The notes beneath the pieces are model-generated. The model saw nothing but the letters and a program-made list of their open reading frames with translations. It made no database searches and was not told the origin of the DNA. The translations under genes were made by a program, and so were the position numbers. A DNA stretch of 64,000 nucleotides from Paractinoplanes polyasparticus (GTDB lineage: Bacteria > Actinomycetota > Actinomycetes > Mycobacteriales > Micromonosporaceae), in NCBI RefSeq assembly GCF_019710575.1, contig NZ_JAHWFK010000007.1, positions 248,001-312,000 on the forward strand, written 5' to 3'. Of this stretch, positions 7,953 to 15,568 are shown piece by piece (the first letter of the stretch is position 1; every line of letters begins with the position of its first letter).

Positions 7953-9629
7953 GTGGAGGTTCGGCAGGCTCTCGGCGGCCGCTACACATTGCTGAGCGAA
8001 CTCGGCAGGGGTGGCATGGCCGTGGTGTGGCGCGCCCGCGACGAGGTGCTGGGTCGCCCGGTCGCGGTCAAGGTGCTGGCCGGCCGGTTCGCCGGCGACC
8101 CGCAGTCACGCGCCCGCATCCGCGACGAGGCCCGCTCGGCGGCGACCCTGTCGCATCCCAACATCGCGCAGGTCTACGACTACGGCGAGGCCGACCATCT
8201 TCCGTACGTGGTGATGGAGCTGGTCAACGGGCCGACGCTCCAGCAGCGGGTGTCGTCCGGGCCGCTGCCGCCGCGCACGATCTTCCGCATCTGCGGCGAG
8301 GTCGCGGCGGCGCTGGCCGCGGCCCACGAGCACGGCCTGGCCCACCGCGACATCAAGATGGCCAACATCATGGTCACGCCGACCGGTGTGAAGGTGGTCG
8401 ACTTCGGCATCGCGGCCGCGGTGGGGCCCGCCGCTCCGGAGGACAGGCTGGTCGGCACCCCCGCCTACCTGGCCCCCGAGCGTCTCACCGGCGACGCGGT
8501 CGAGCCGGCCTCCGACATCTACGCGCTCGGTGTGCTGCTCTACCGGCTGCTCGCCCACGAGTCACCGTGGAGTGTCGAAAGCACGACCCAGATGCTCGAG
8601 GCCCACGTGTACGTCGAGCCGGTGCCACTGCCGCAGCTGCCGGGCGTGCCGGCCGCGGTCGCCGAGCTGGTCGACTGCTGCCTGCGAAAGGATCCCGCCA
8701 CGCGACCGACCGCGACCGAGGTGGCGGCCACGCTGGGTGACGCGGCCGAGGCGGCGGCGGCCGATGTCGTACGCGAGGACGACGAACCCACCTCGGTCCG
8801 TGTGCCACGGCCCGCACCGCCCGCCGAGGCGCCGCGCTACCGGGCCCAGCCCACCGTCGTGGCGCGACCCAACGACCGTCCGATCGTGGCCGGCGCCCCG
8901 GCCACGCGAGGCAACCTGGGCGAGTCGTCCCGGTTCGAGCGGCCGCACAACTCGGTCTGGCCGGCCACCGCGCTCGACCGGCCGGCGCGCGGCTCACGCC
9001 GGCGGTTCGAAACGGGTCCGGCCGGTGGGCCCGCCGTCAGCCGGAAACAGCTGCTGGCGGGCGGGGCCGTCGCCGTCGTGGCCGCGGCCGGGCTGGTGAT
9101 CTGGCTCGTCGTCGCCGGCTCCGAGACCGAGAAGCAGCAGCAGAACGCGGGCGCCCCGGTCCTCCCGGTCGTGCCCACCACCACGGTCAGCGCGCCGGTC
9201 CGGCCAACTGCGGGCGCGAGCGGGCCGGCCGGCGCTGCCCCCGCGGTCACCGGCGAGCCCGGTCGCGGCGTGATCGTGGGCAGCGGGCCGGTGCCGTCAC
9301 GCGCACCCTCCGCGGCGCAGCCGGGTTCGCCCAACGTGAGCAGGCCGCCCTCGCCGAGCACGTCGGGTGAGCCGTCGTTGTCACCGTCGGCGGTGGCGCC
9401 GCCTGTGGGCAAGCGGCTCGAATCGCCCGGCGGGGCCGTCCGGGCCACCTGCGCCCAGGGCAAGGCCACGCTGACCGGGCCGGAGCCGGCCGACGGCTTC
9501 ACGGCGCAGTTCATCGAGGCCGGCCCGGCCATCACCGCCCGGATCCTGTTCACCGGGGCCAAGGCGAAATACCGGATGGCCGTCACGTGCGTGGGAGAGA
9601 CGCCGACCCCCGTGGTGCTGCCCCTCTGA
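7953..9629 (+). CDS. Transmembrane Ser/Thr protein kinase (PknB-like)
   Basis: A 558-residue Hanks-type kinase. The kinase domain covers about residues 10-270: glycine loop LGRGGMAVVW, ATP lysine Lys40, catalytic HRDIKMAN (Asp133), DFG Asp150 and activation-segment GTPAYLAPE. A Pro-rich juxtamembrane linker follows. One membrane helix lies near residues 366-388, then a roughly 170-residue extracytoplasmic part with a Pro/Ser/Thr-rich stalk and a small C-terminal beta domain holding two cysteines. No PASTA repeats are visible, so the sensed signal is unknown. It starts with GTG and lacks a Shine-Dalgarno site. It converges on an AraC gene 17 bp away. Confidence 0.95.
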   Translation: MEVRQALGGRYTLLSELGRGGMAVVWRARDEVLGRPVAVKVLAGRFAGDPQSRARIRDEARSAATLSHPNIAQVYDYGEADHLPYVVMELVNGPTLQQRVSSGPLPPRTIFRICGEVAAALAAAHEHGLAHRDIKMANIMVTPTGVKVVDFGIAAAVGPAAPEDRLVGTPAYLAPERLTGDAVEPASDIYALGVLLYRLLAHESPWSVESTTQMLEAHVYVEPVPLPQLPGVPAAVAELVDCCLRKDPATRPTATEVAATLGDAAEAAAADVVREDDEPTSVRVPRPAPPAEAPRYRAQPTVVARPNDRPIVAGAPATRGNLGESSRFERPHNSVWPATALDRPARGSRRRFETGPAGGPAVSRKQLLAGGAVAVVAAAGLVIWLVVAGSETEKQQQNAGAPVLPVVPTTTVSAPVRPTAGASGPAGAAPAVTGEPGRGVIVGSGPVPSRAPSAAQPGSPNVSRPPSPSTSGEPSLSPSAVAPPVGKRLESPGGAVRATCAQGKATLTGPEPADGFTAQFIEAGPAITARILFTGAKAKYRMAVTCVGETPTPVVLPL

Positions 9630-9646
9630 CGGTTGACGCCCGGTGG

Positions 9647-10606
9647 TCAGCCGCGCAGGGTCCGGCTCGGGGCCTCGCCGTACTCGGCGCGGTATTCGGC
9701 GGCGAACCGGCCCAGGTTGGCGAAACCCCAGCGCCGGGCCGACTCCTGCACGGTGACGCCGCCGGCCCGCAGCTCGCGGTGCACGCGTTCCAGGCGTACG
9801 CGTCGCAGGTACGCCATCGGGGTGACCTCGAGGTGGCGGCGGAACGCGCTCTGCAACGCACGGATGCCGACCCCGGCCGCGTCCGCGATCTCGCGGACGG
9901 TCAGCGGGCTCGCGGGATGCTCCTCGATGAACGCGGTGGCCCGCCGCAGCACGCCCGGGCCGACCTGACCGCTGTCCGGGCCGAAGTTTCCGATCATGGA
10001 CGTGTTGGGGAACACCGAGATCGCTGTGGCGGCCACCAGCCGCAGCAGCTGGCTCGTCACCAACGGCGGCGGCTCGGCCCCGGGCGTGCTCAACTGTCGC
10101 CACACGAAGTCGGTGGTCTGCACCCACTGCCGGCGCGCGCTTTCCGACACCGGCGTCATCCCGGTGAACTCCAGCCTCTCGGCCGGGAGACCGGTTGCGG
10201 CCTCGGCCAGGTCCGCGGCGACCTCGACGGGCAGCCGGAGGAGGACGACCACAGCATCGTCGTACTCGCCGGTGATCGGCGTGCCGGGCGGGAAGAGCAT
10301 GCCCTGCATGCGCGTCAACGACACGGTCTCGCCGCGCCTCTCGAGACAGGCGCCGCCCTCGGCGATGAAGCCGGACAGCAGGGACTGCATGGGCTCGGCC
10401 TCGGCCCGGTAACGCACCCCGCCGAACCGGATCAGCGAGCTGTCGATATCGCCGTACAGGCTTTCGTGGAAACGCAGATCAACCGCGTCCGGGTCGTCGA
10501 ACGACACACGGGCCCGGTGCCGGGCCAGGCGGGTGATGGCTTCGGCGGCGACGTTGCGATCGCGGGTCCGCACGTCGAACCGTTCCGGCTTTGCTGTGAG
10601 TGCCAT
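9647..10606 (-). CDS. AraC family transcriptional regulator
   Basis: A 319-residue regulator with an N-terminal AraC-binding-like sensor domain (about residues 1-200) and a C-terminal double helix-turn-helix (about 215-317). LTVREIADAAGVGIRALQ is the first recognition helix, and the AraC signature WGFANLGRFAAEYRAEYGEAPS ends the protein. The start has an AAGGGGAA ribosome site on the minus strand. No obvious target operon adjoins it. The ligand is unknown. Confidence 0.92.
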   Translation of the reverse strand: MALTAKPERFDVRTRDRNVAAEAITRLARHRARVSFDDPDAVDLRFHESLYGDIDSSLIRFGGVRYRAEAEPMQSLLSGFIAEGGACLERRGETVSLTRMQGMLFPPGTPITGEYDDAVVVLLRLPVEVAADLAEAATGLPAERLEFTGMTPVSESARRQWVQTTDFVWRQLSTPGAEPPPLVTSQLLRLVAATAISVFPNTSMIGNFGPDSGQVGPGVLRRATAFIEEHPASPLTVREIADAAGVGIRALQSAFRRHLEVTPMAYLRRVRLERVHRELRAGGVTVQESARRWGFANLGRFAAEYRAEYGEAPSRTLRG

Positions 10607-10801
10607 GGGTTCCCCTTCGCGGCCGCGGGGGCGGGACGCCTACCCAAGAATGCCTACGGTGTAACGCTCCGCACGGCAAGTCGGCACGCTGCGTGTCGGT
10701 CCCTGGTGTGTCGCTGCGATCCAGGGCACGCTTCGGTTACCGCCACCAAGGGCTGGGGTAGGACAGGCTCGGGCACGAGCCCGGAGGGAAGGGGAAGCGA
10801 A

Positions 10802-11116
10802 ATGGCTAGCGAAGATGTGAACACCGAGGCGGCCGAGGGTCAGCGCGACCGCCGGTTCCACGGCGGCGCCCCCGCACACCTCGACGACGACGAGCTGGCT
10901 CGCCGCGCCGACGAGGAGCGGGCCGACGCCGGGGTCACCGACTACAACCCGGGCGACGTCCCCGCCGCCACCGACGACCCGGTGCCGTTCGACCCGCAGG
11001 CCGACAACGACGAGCAGGACATCGAAAGTGTCACCGCCCGTCAGGAGGCGGAAGGGGAGACCACCCCGCTCAGCGCGGACAACCCGTTCCCGCCTACGCG
11101 CTACGCCGAGTCATGA
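10802..11116 (+). CDS. Small acidic hypothetical protein
   Basis: A 104-residue, strongly acidic, Asp/Glu-rich protein, predicted largely disordered, with no cysteine, signal peptide or membrane helix. I recognise no domain. The ATG at 10802 is backed by a strong GGAGGGAAGGGGAAG purine stretch 5-20 nt upstream. A GGCTCG/CGAGCC hairpin sits just before it. The last 23 bp overlap the 3' end of the convergent PEP-mutase-like gene. A longer open frame exists upstream but would run antisense through the AraC gene. Confidence 0.7.
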   Translation: MASEDVNTEAAEGQRDRRFHGGAPAHLDDDELARRADEERADAGVTDYNPGDVPAATDDPVPFDPQADNDEQDIESVTARQEAEGETTPLSADNPFPPTRYAES

Positions 11117-11873
11117 GGTCGTTCATCCAGCCGTAGTCCAGCGCGTCCGCCACGGCGGCGTATGTGCCCGAGGTCAGCGCCTCCTGGGTGGCGCGCCGGA
11201 CCATCGCGTACGCCGCCTGGGCGACCACCGAGCCCAGGCTCACCCGGGCCACGCCCAGCGCCGCCAGCTCGGCGACGCTCGGGCCGGCCGACGATCCGAT
11301 CAGGACGTTCAGCGGCGCCGGAATCCGCACCAGTTCGCGGATGACGGCGGGATCGACCACCCCCGGGACGAAGATGCCGTCGGCCCCCGCTTCGACGAAG
11401 GCCTCGGCCCGGCTCATCACCTCGGCCACGTCGCCCCGGCCTCGCAGGTAGGCGTCGAGCCGCGCGTTGATGAACAGGCTCGTGCCACCGGCGGCCCGGG
11501 CCGCGGTCAGCCGGGCGCACTGCTCGTCGGCGTCCCGGTCACCGTCCTCGATGTTGACGCCGGTCGCCCCGGCCGCGACCACGGCTCGTACGGTTTCCGC
11601 CACATCATCCGGTGCTTTTCCGAAGCCCGACTCGATGTCGGCCGTCACCGGCACCGATACCGCGCCCACAACCCGCCGCACCAGCGCGACCGCGTCGTCC
11701 CGCCCCAGCGCATCCCCGTCCGGCGCGCCCAGGCTCCAGGCGACACCGGCACTGGTCGTAGCGACCGCCTTCGAGCCGGCCTGTTCCGCGATCCGGGCGC
11801 TGGCCGCGTCCCAGGCGTTGACCAGCACGAGCGGCTTCCCCGGAACGTGCAGTGAGCGAAAGATGTTGTCCAC
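11094..11873 (-). CDS. Isocitrate lyase/PEP mutase family protein
   Basis: A 259-residue TIM-barrel protein. The family's metal- and substrate-binding strands are visible as NAWDAASARIAE, TADIESGFG, GVNIEDGD and INARLDAYL. The K-K-C-G-H loop of true isocitrate lyases is absent, so carboxyvinyl-carboxyphosphonate mutase-like or oxaloacetase-like activity is more likely. Function is otherwise open. The start is placed at GTG 11873 because AAGACT ends exactly 6 nt before it on the minus strand (leaderless), and the FRSLHVPG opening fits the family. The frame stays open further upstream, which I read as a shadow. Confidence 0.85.
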   Translation of the reverse strand: MDNIFRSLHVPGKPLVLVNAWDAASARIAEQAGSKAVATTSAGVAWSLGAPDGDALGRDDAVALVRRVVGAVSVPVTADIESGFGKAPDDVAETVRAVVAAGATGVNIEDGDRDADEQCARLTAARAAGGTSLFINARLDAYLRGRGDVAEVMSRAEAFVEAGADGIFVPGVVDPAVIRELVRIPAPLNVLIGSSAGPSVAELAALGVARVSLGSVVAQAAYAMVRRATQEALTSGTYAAVADALDYGWMNDLMTRRSA

Positions 11874-11944
11874 GCGACCAGTCTTCGCCCGGCGGCCCGG
11901 AATCCGTAGGGTTTGAGCCACAGCTGAATCCACGGAGCCGCCCC

Positions 11945-12943
11945 ATGGTCTCGATCGCCCTGTCGGCCCCCGCCGCCACCCGCATCCGCTTCGCGGTCTC
12001 GTGCCTGTGGGAGGTGCTGGCCGCCGTACGCATCCTGCGCGCACCCGGCGTGCCCGCGCTCTACCGCGACTGGGCCGACCGGGCGCACCTGCCGGCCGAC
12101 AGCCTGCTCGCCGCCTTGGTGGCACCGCCCGGCGGCTACACCCCCGACTTCCTGACCCCACCGCCCACCGGCCTGGCCGCCGACCTGCCCACGGAACTGG
12201 CGACCCTGCGCGCCACCCCACCCGAGGTGGTCCGCGCCCACCTGGACCTGATGCCCGTCCCCGTGGCCGGCCTCTACGCTGACCCGAGCGCCGGCCTGTC
12301 CCGCCTGTCCGGCGAGATCGAGGCGTTCTGGCACACCGCGGTGGCACCCACCTGGCCGAGAATGAAAGCGTTGCTGGACGCCGAGGTCCATCACCGCGCC
12401 CGCCGCCTGGCCGAGGAGGGCACCGCAGGCGTCCTGGCCGACCTGCATCCCCAGGTCACCTGGCACAACGGCACCCTGCACATCAACCAGCCCCACTGTG
12501 CGGCCGCCGACGTCCCCACCGGCTCCGGCCTGATTCTGATCCCCTCGGTCTTCGTCTGGCCCACAGTCCTGAGCGTCTCCGCCGGCCCCGTCCCGCAGCT
12601 GGCCTACCCCGCGCGCGCCGCAGCCACGGTGTGGGAGCCCCCACCCACCGTCCCCGACGCCCTGACGGCCCTCATCGGCCGCAGCCGGGCCCGGATGCTG
12701 ATGGAGCTGGCCGCCCCACTCTCCACAACGGACCTGTCCCACCGAACGGGCATAACCCCCGGCGGCGTCTCCCAGCACTTGACCACTCTGCGAGCAGCCG
12801 GCCTGGTGACAACCCACCGCCAGGGACGTTCCCTGCTCAACACCCGAACCCCTACCGCCGAGGCCCTCCTGACAGCAGCCGGCAATCTCCCGCCGCCGCA
12901 GCCGGTTCGACCCGAAGCTCATTTTCGACCCGATGCTCACTGA
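11945..12943 (+). CDS. ArsR-like winged-helix regulator with DUF5937
   Basis: A 332-residue regulator. The N-terminal DUF5937-type region starts with ALSAPAATRIRFAVSCLWEV, and a C-terminal winged helix of the ArsR class follows at about residues 245-310 (SRARMLMELAAPLSTTDL, then GITPGGVSQHLTTLRAAGLV). No cysteine metal site is evident, so it is not a classical arsenic sensor. It diverges from the PEP-mutase-like gene, and the 71-bp intergenic space probably holds both promoters. A CGGAG purine patch precedes the ATG. Confidence 0.85.
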   Translation: MVSIALSAPAATRIRFAVSCLWEVLAAVRILRAPGVPALYRDWADRAHLPADSLLAALVAPPGGYTPDFLTPPPTGLAADLPTELATLRATPPEVVRAHLDLMPVPVAGLYADPSAGLSRLSGEIEAFWHTAVAPTWPRMKALLDAEVHHRARRLAEEGTAGVLADLHPQVTWHNGTLHINQPHCAAADVPTGSGLILIPSVFVWPTVLSVSAGPVPQLAYPARAAATVWEPPPTVPDALTALIGRSRARMLMELAAPLSTTDLSHRTGITPGGVSQHLTTLRAAGLVTTHRQGRSLLNTRTPTAEALLTAAGNLPPPQPVRPEAHFRPDAH

Positions 12944-13144
12944 GGTGTCTGCTGTGGCGGCGGTGTGGCCGGCAACCTCGCCGGCGGGTTGTCAGCCGGT
13001 GGGCGTCTCTACGCCGAAGCCCGCCGTTTGTCGCAGCTCACGAACGAGGTCAGACCGCTGGCTTTCGCCTGGCGCCTGCGAGTCTGCAGAGCCGCGCACT
13101 CGAGCCCACCGTCTGAGCATTCCCCACCGGCGTCGCAGCATGCT

Positions 13145-14119
13145 TCACCGAGTCGCACGGAACGTTTGTCGATAGTCGCGCGGCGGCACGCCTCGACGCT
13201 GGACGAACTGGTCGCGCAGGGCGGCGGCGCTGGTGTAGCCGACGCGATGGGCGATGTGCTCGACGGATAGCTCGGTGGTCTCGAGGAGCTCCTCGGCCTG
13301 GTACAGGCGCTGAGTGGTCAGCCAGGCGTGCGGTGACGCCCCGGTTGCCCGTCGGAACCGGCGCAGGAACGTACGGCGGCTGGTCATTGCCCGGGTGGCG
13401 AGCTCGTCCACCGAAAGGCGCCGGTGAAGATTCTGTCGAGCCCAGCTCAGCACCTCGTCGATCCGGTCGTCCCCGCTGCCGGAGGTTGCTGGGGTGTCAA
13501 GATATTGTGCCTGCCCGCCGGCTCGATGCGGCGGTGTCACCAGGTTTCGGGCGATGCGGTTGGCGACTGTAGCGCCGTGGTGCGTCCGCAGCAGGTGCAG
13601 GCTGAGGTCGAACCCAGCGGTGGCGCCGGCCCCGGTGGAGACCTGGCCATGGTCTATGTACAGCGCGTCGCGGCGCACCGTGACCTCTGGGTAGGTGGCG
13701 GCCATCTCGCCGGCGTACTGCCAGTGAGTGGTTGCCTCCAATCCATCGAGGAGGCCGGCGGCGGCCAGCAGAAACGACCCCACACAGTGGCCGGCCACGA
13801 TCGCCCCGCGCCGGTGGGCGGCCCGCAGCGCGTCCAACAGGTCGTCGTCCTGGTCGTGGCGGAACCCGGTGCCCGGCAACACCATGATCAGCTCGGCGCC
13901 GGCGAATGCGTCCAAGCCGCGCTCGATCTGCAGGGGCACGCCGCTGTCGGTGTGCAGGATCCCGGAGCGGCGCGCGCAGATCGTGAGATCGAAGACCGGC
14001 AGACCGGGACGGAGGTCGAAGACGCCGTTCGCGGCGAAGACTCCGGTCACCACGCCGAGGCCGAGGCCTGTCACACCGGGCGGTGCGTAGGCGACAACAC
14101 GGCTGAAAACATTCACCAT
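13145..14119 (-). CDS. GlxA-type regulator (DJ-1/PfpI plus AraC)
   Basis: A 324-residue protein with a DJ-1/PfpI-like class I amidotransferase fold (about residues 5-180, with Cys in AGHCVGSFLLA) fused to an AraC double helix-turn-helix (about 225-320: LSVDELATRAMTSRRTFLRRF, then VEHIAHRVGYTSAAALRDQF). This architecture is known for amidotransferase-like regulators such as GlxA/FtrA, where the N-terminal domain senses a metabolite. ATG 14119 is the conventional start. GTG 14116, one codon in, sits 6 nt after CAATAT and may be the true leaderless start. Confidence 0.9.
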   Translation of the reverse strand: MVNVFSRVVAYAPPGVTGLGLGVVTGVFAANGVFDLRPGLPVFDLTICARRSGILHTDSGVPLQIERGLDAFAGAELIMVLPGTGFRHDQDDDLLDALRAAHRRGAIVAGHCVGSFLLAAAGLLDGLEATTHWQYAGEMAATYPEVTVRRDALYIDHGQVSTGAGATAGFDLSLHLLRTHHGATVANRIARNLVTPPHRAGGQAQYLDTPATSGSGDDRIDEVLSWARQNLHRRLSVDELATRAMTSRRTFLRRFRRATGASPHAWLTTQRLYQAEELLETTELSVEHIAHRVGYTSAAALRDQFVQRRGVPPRDYRQTFRATR

Positions 14120-14348
14120 CGTATATTGGCACGAAACCCGCGATAGATGGCGTTCGGGCCACTTTCTTGCTGAGCGCACAGGCGTCAGGCTCGGTAACGC
14201 CCTTGCCGATGGCAGGGGACCGCGATCCTCGACGGGGATGGGTCGATGCACACGTGGACGCCGCTTCAGCGCGCCGGCCCTGATGCTTACCGATCGGCAG
14301 TCGATGATCGACGGTTCACCGCCACTCCTGAAAGGAGCGCGCATCGCA

Positions 14349-14408
14349 ATGCGGAAAAAGCGTTCACGTTCGCGCCGCGACGGCGACCGTCATAGCAAAG
14401 GACTCTGA
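14349..14408 (+). CDS. Basic 19-residue upstream micro-ORF
   Basis: A short frame, MRKKRSRSRRDGDRHSKGL, with 6 Arg and 3 Lys. It ends with TGA directly abutting the ATG of the next gene. An AAAGGAG lies 11 nt before its ATG. It may be a leader peptide that couples translation to the secreted protein, or a chance frame. There is no comparative evidence. Confidence 0.3.
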   Translation: MRKKRSRSRRDGDRHSKGL

Positions 14409-14882
14409 ATGACTTTCAAGAATCTCGCCGTCTGGGTGGCGGCCACGAGCATCGTTGCTCTCGGACTACCCCTGGTGACGGCCAGTCCGGCTTCGGCGGC
14501 TCCCGGCTCGTGGCGCGCGTACGGCAGTGACAATCCGACCAGCACCGGCACATCCTCGTGGCGGTGCGCCAACGATTCTCGATCAATCGCCACCGATGTC
14601 ATCGCCCAGGTCTGCGCGGTCAGGGGGTCCGGGAACGCGGTACAGGGGGCGGTGATCGTCCAGAACCGCCGCTCAACCTACTTCTCCGCCGACGCCATGT
14701 TGGATTTGTGGAGAACCAACTCGAACGTATGGCACGGTTCATGGTCATGCTCGAGCTCGTCGGTCGCCCCGCGTTCGTTCTCGGTCTGCTTCGGGAAAAC
14801 CGTAGAGGACGGGAACAGGGTGCAGGTATCGCCCGCCTACGCCAACAACATGACATTACCTACCAGGGACGCCTTCCACTGA
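14409..14882 (+). CDS. Small secreted protein, four cysteines
   Basis: A 157-residue protein with a clear Sec signal peptide: Lys near the N-terminus, hydrophobic core VAATSIVALGLPLV, and a probable cleavage site after ASPASA near residue 30. The mature part of about 125 residues has four cysteines (WRCAND, AQVCAV, WSCSSS, SVCFG), enough for two disulfides, and is rich in Ser, Asn and Trp. I recognise no family. It has a good AAAGGA site. It is the last gene before the genomic island, and its composition is slightly less GC-rich than its neighbours. Confidence 0.75.
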   Translation: MTFKNLAVWVAATSIVALGLPLVTASPASAAPGSWRAYGSDNPTSTGTSSWRCANDSRSIATDVIAQVCAVRGSGNAVQGAVIVQNRRSTYFSADAMLDLWRTNSNVWHGSWSCSSSSVAPRSFSVCFGKTVEDGNRVQVSPAYANNMTLPTRDAFH

Positions 14883-15258
14883 GTTTCGCCGCATCGGTCA
14901 GGTAGTTGGCAGATGGCAACCGTAAGAACCGGCAGCTGGCACAGAGCGTTGTCTCGGGGGAGTGCCGTCGAACCAGGTTGCTGAAAGCCGGCCGGTCGAT
15001 CGAGATTCTGTTGCGGATTCACACGAAGTGCCTCGACGACGAGAATGTCACCATGCGGCGGAGGGGTCGAAGACGCAATCGGTCTGGCCGGTGGCGCCCC
15101 AGACTGTCTCGGGAGGCTCGGCCGGACCGCGGCCGTGAACCTGGCCGCGCGTCTGCCGCGGACGGTCGTAGAGGGCTGGTCACGGCTGGACGTACAAGTA
15201 AGGCCGCTGGCCCGCTAATGCGGGTCAGCGGCCTGAAAGTGCTGGTGTCGATCGGTGC
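14883..15258. other. Non-coding left flank of island
   Basis: About 375 bases with no convincing gene on either strand. The only structure I see is the hairpin at 15201-15234, interpreted as the original tRNA-Arg terminator. Confidence 0.5.
15201..15234 (-). terminator. Original terminator of tRNA-Arg, now displaced
   Basis: A 15-bp stem with one mismatch around a TAAT loop. It lies about 25 nt beyond the displaced tRNA 3' half on the minus strand, where a tRNA terminator would sit before the island was inserted. Confidence 0.6.
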
Positions 15259-15306
15259 CCCCCGGCAGGATTCGAACCTGCGCTTTCGCCTCCGGAGGGC
15301 GACGCT
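15259..15306 (-). repeat. att repeat: displaced tRNA-Arg 3' half
   Basis: 48 bp identical to 21635-21682, covering the anticodon arm, variable region, T arm and 3' acceptor strand of tRNA-Arg(CCG). Beyond it the 5' half of the tRNA is absent, so it cannot be a functional tRNA. Confidence 0.9.
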
Positions 15307-15568
15307 GAAGACTAACGGGTTGAGTCCCTGAACTGGGACAACGTCGTGTCGGATCAGAGCAAGCCCTCTCTCTCGGTACGTATTCGGCAAGGACATACGC
15401 GAGGCGAGAGTCGACTCCGACGGGGTAGCTGTTCGGACTGTAGATACTCCGCCCGTTCGGTCCCCCGCCCCGGCGACCCGGCTTGCCGATCTCAAAGACC
15501 GTCTTGACGCGGCGGTAGCCCGCTCCTGCGGGTAGACAGGTAGACGGTGATTGGACGTCATGTTCCCA
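15307..15568. other. Island left end, no confident gene
   Basis: About 260 bases between the att repeat and the stop of the large membrane-protein gene. A short plus-strand open frame (roughly 15390-15537) is seen, but it has no start, ribosome site or recognisable motif. Confidence 0.4.

Noticed and set aside
15259..15306. A second tRNA-Arg gene
   Set aside because: Only the 3' half is present; the acceptor 5' strand and D arm are missing.
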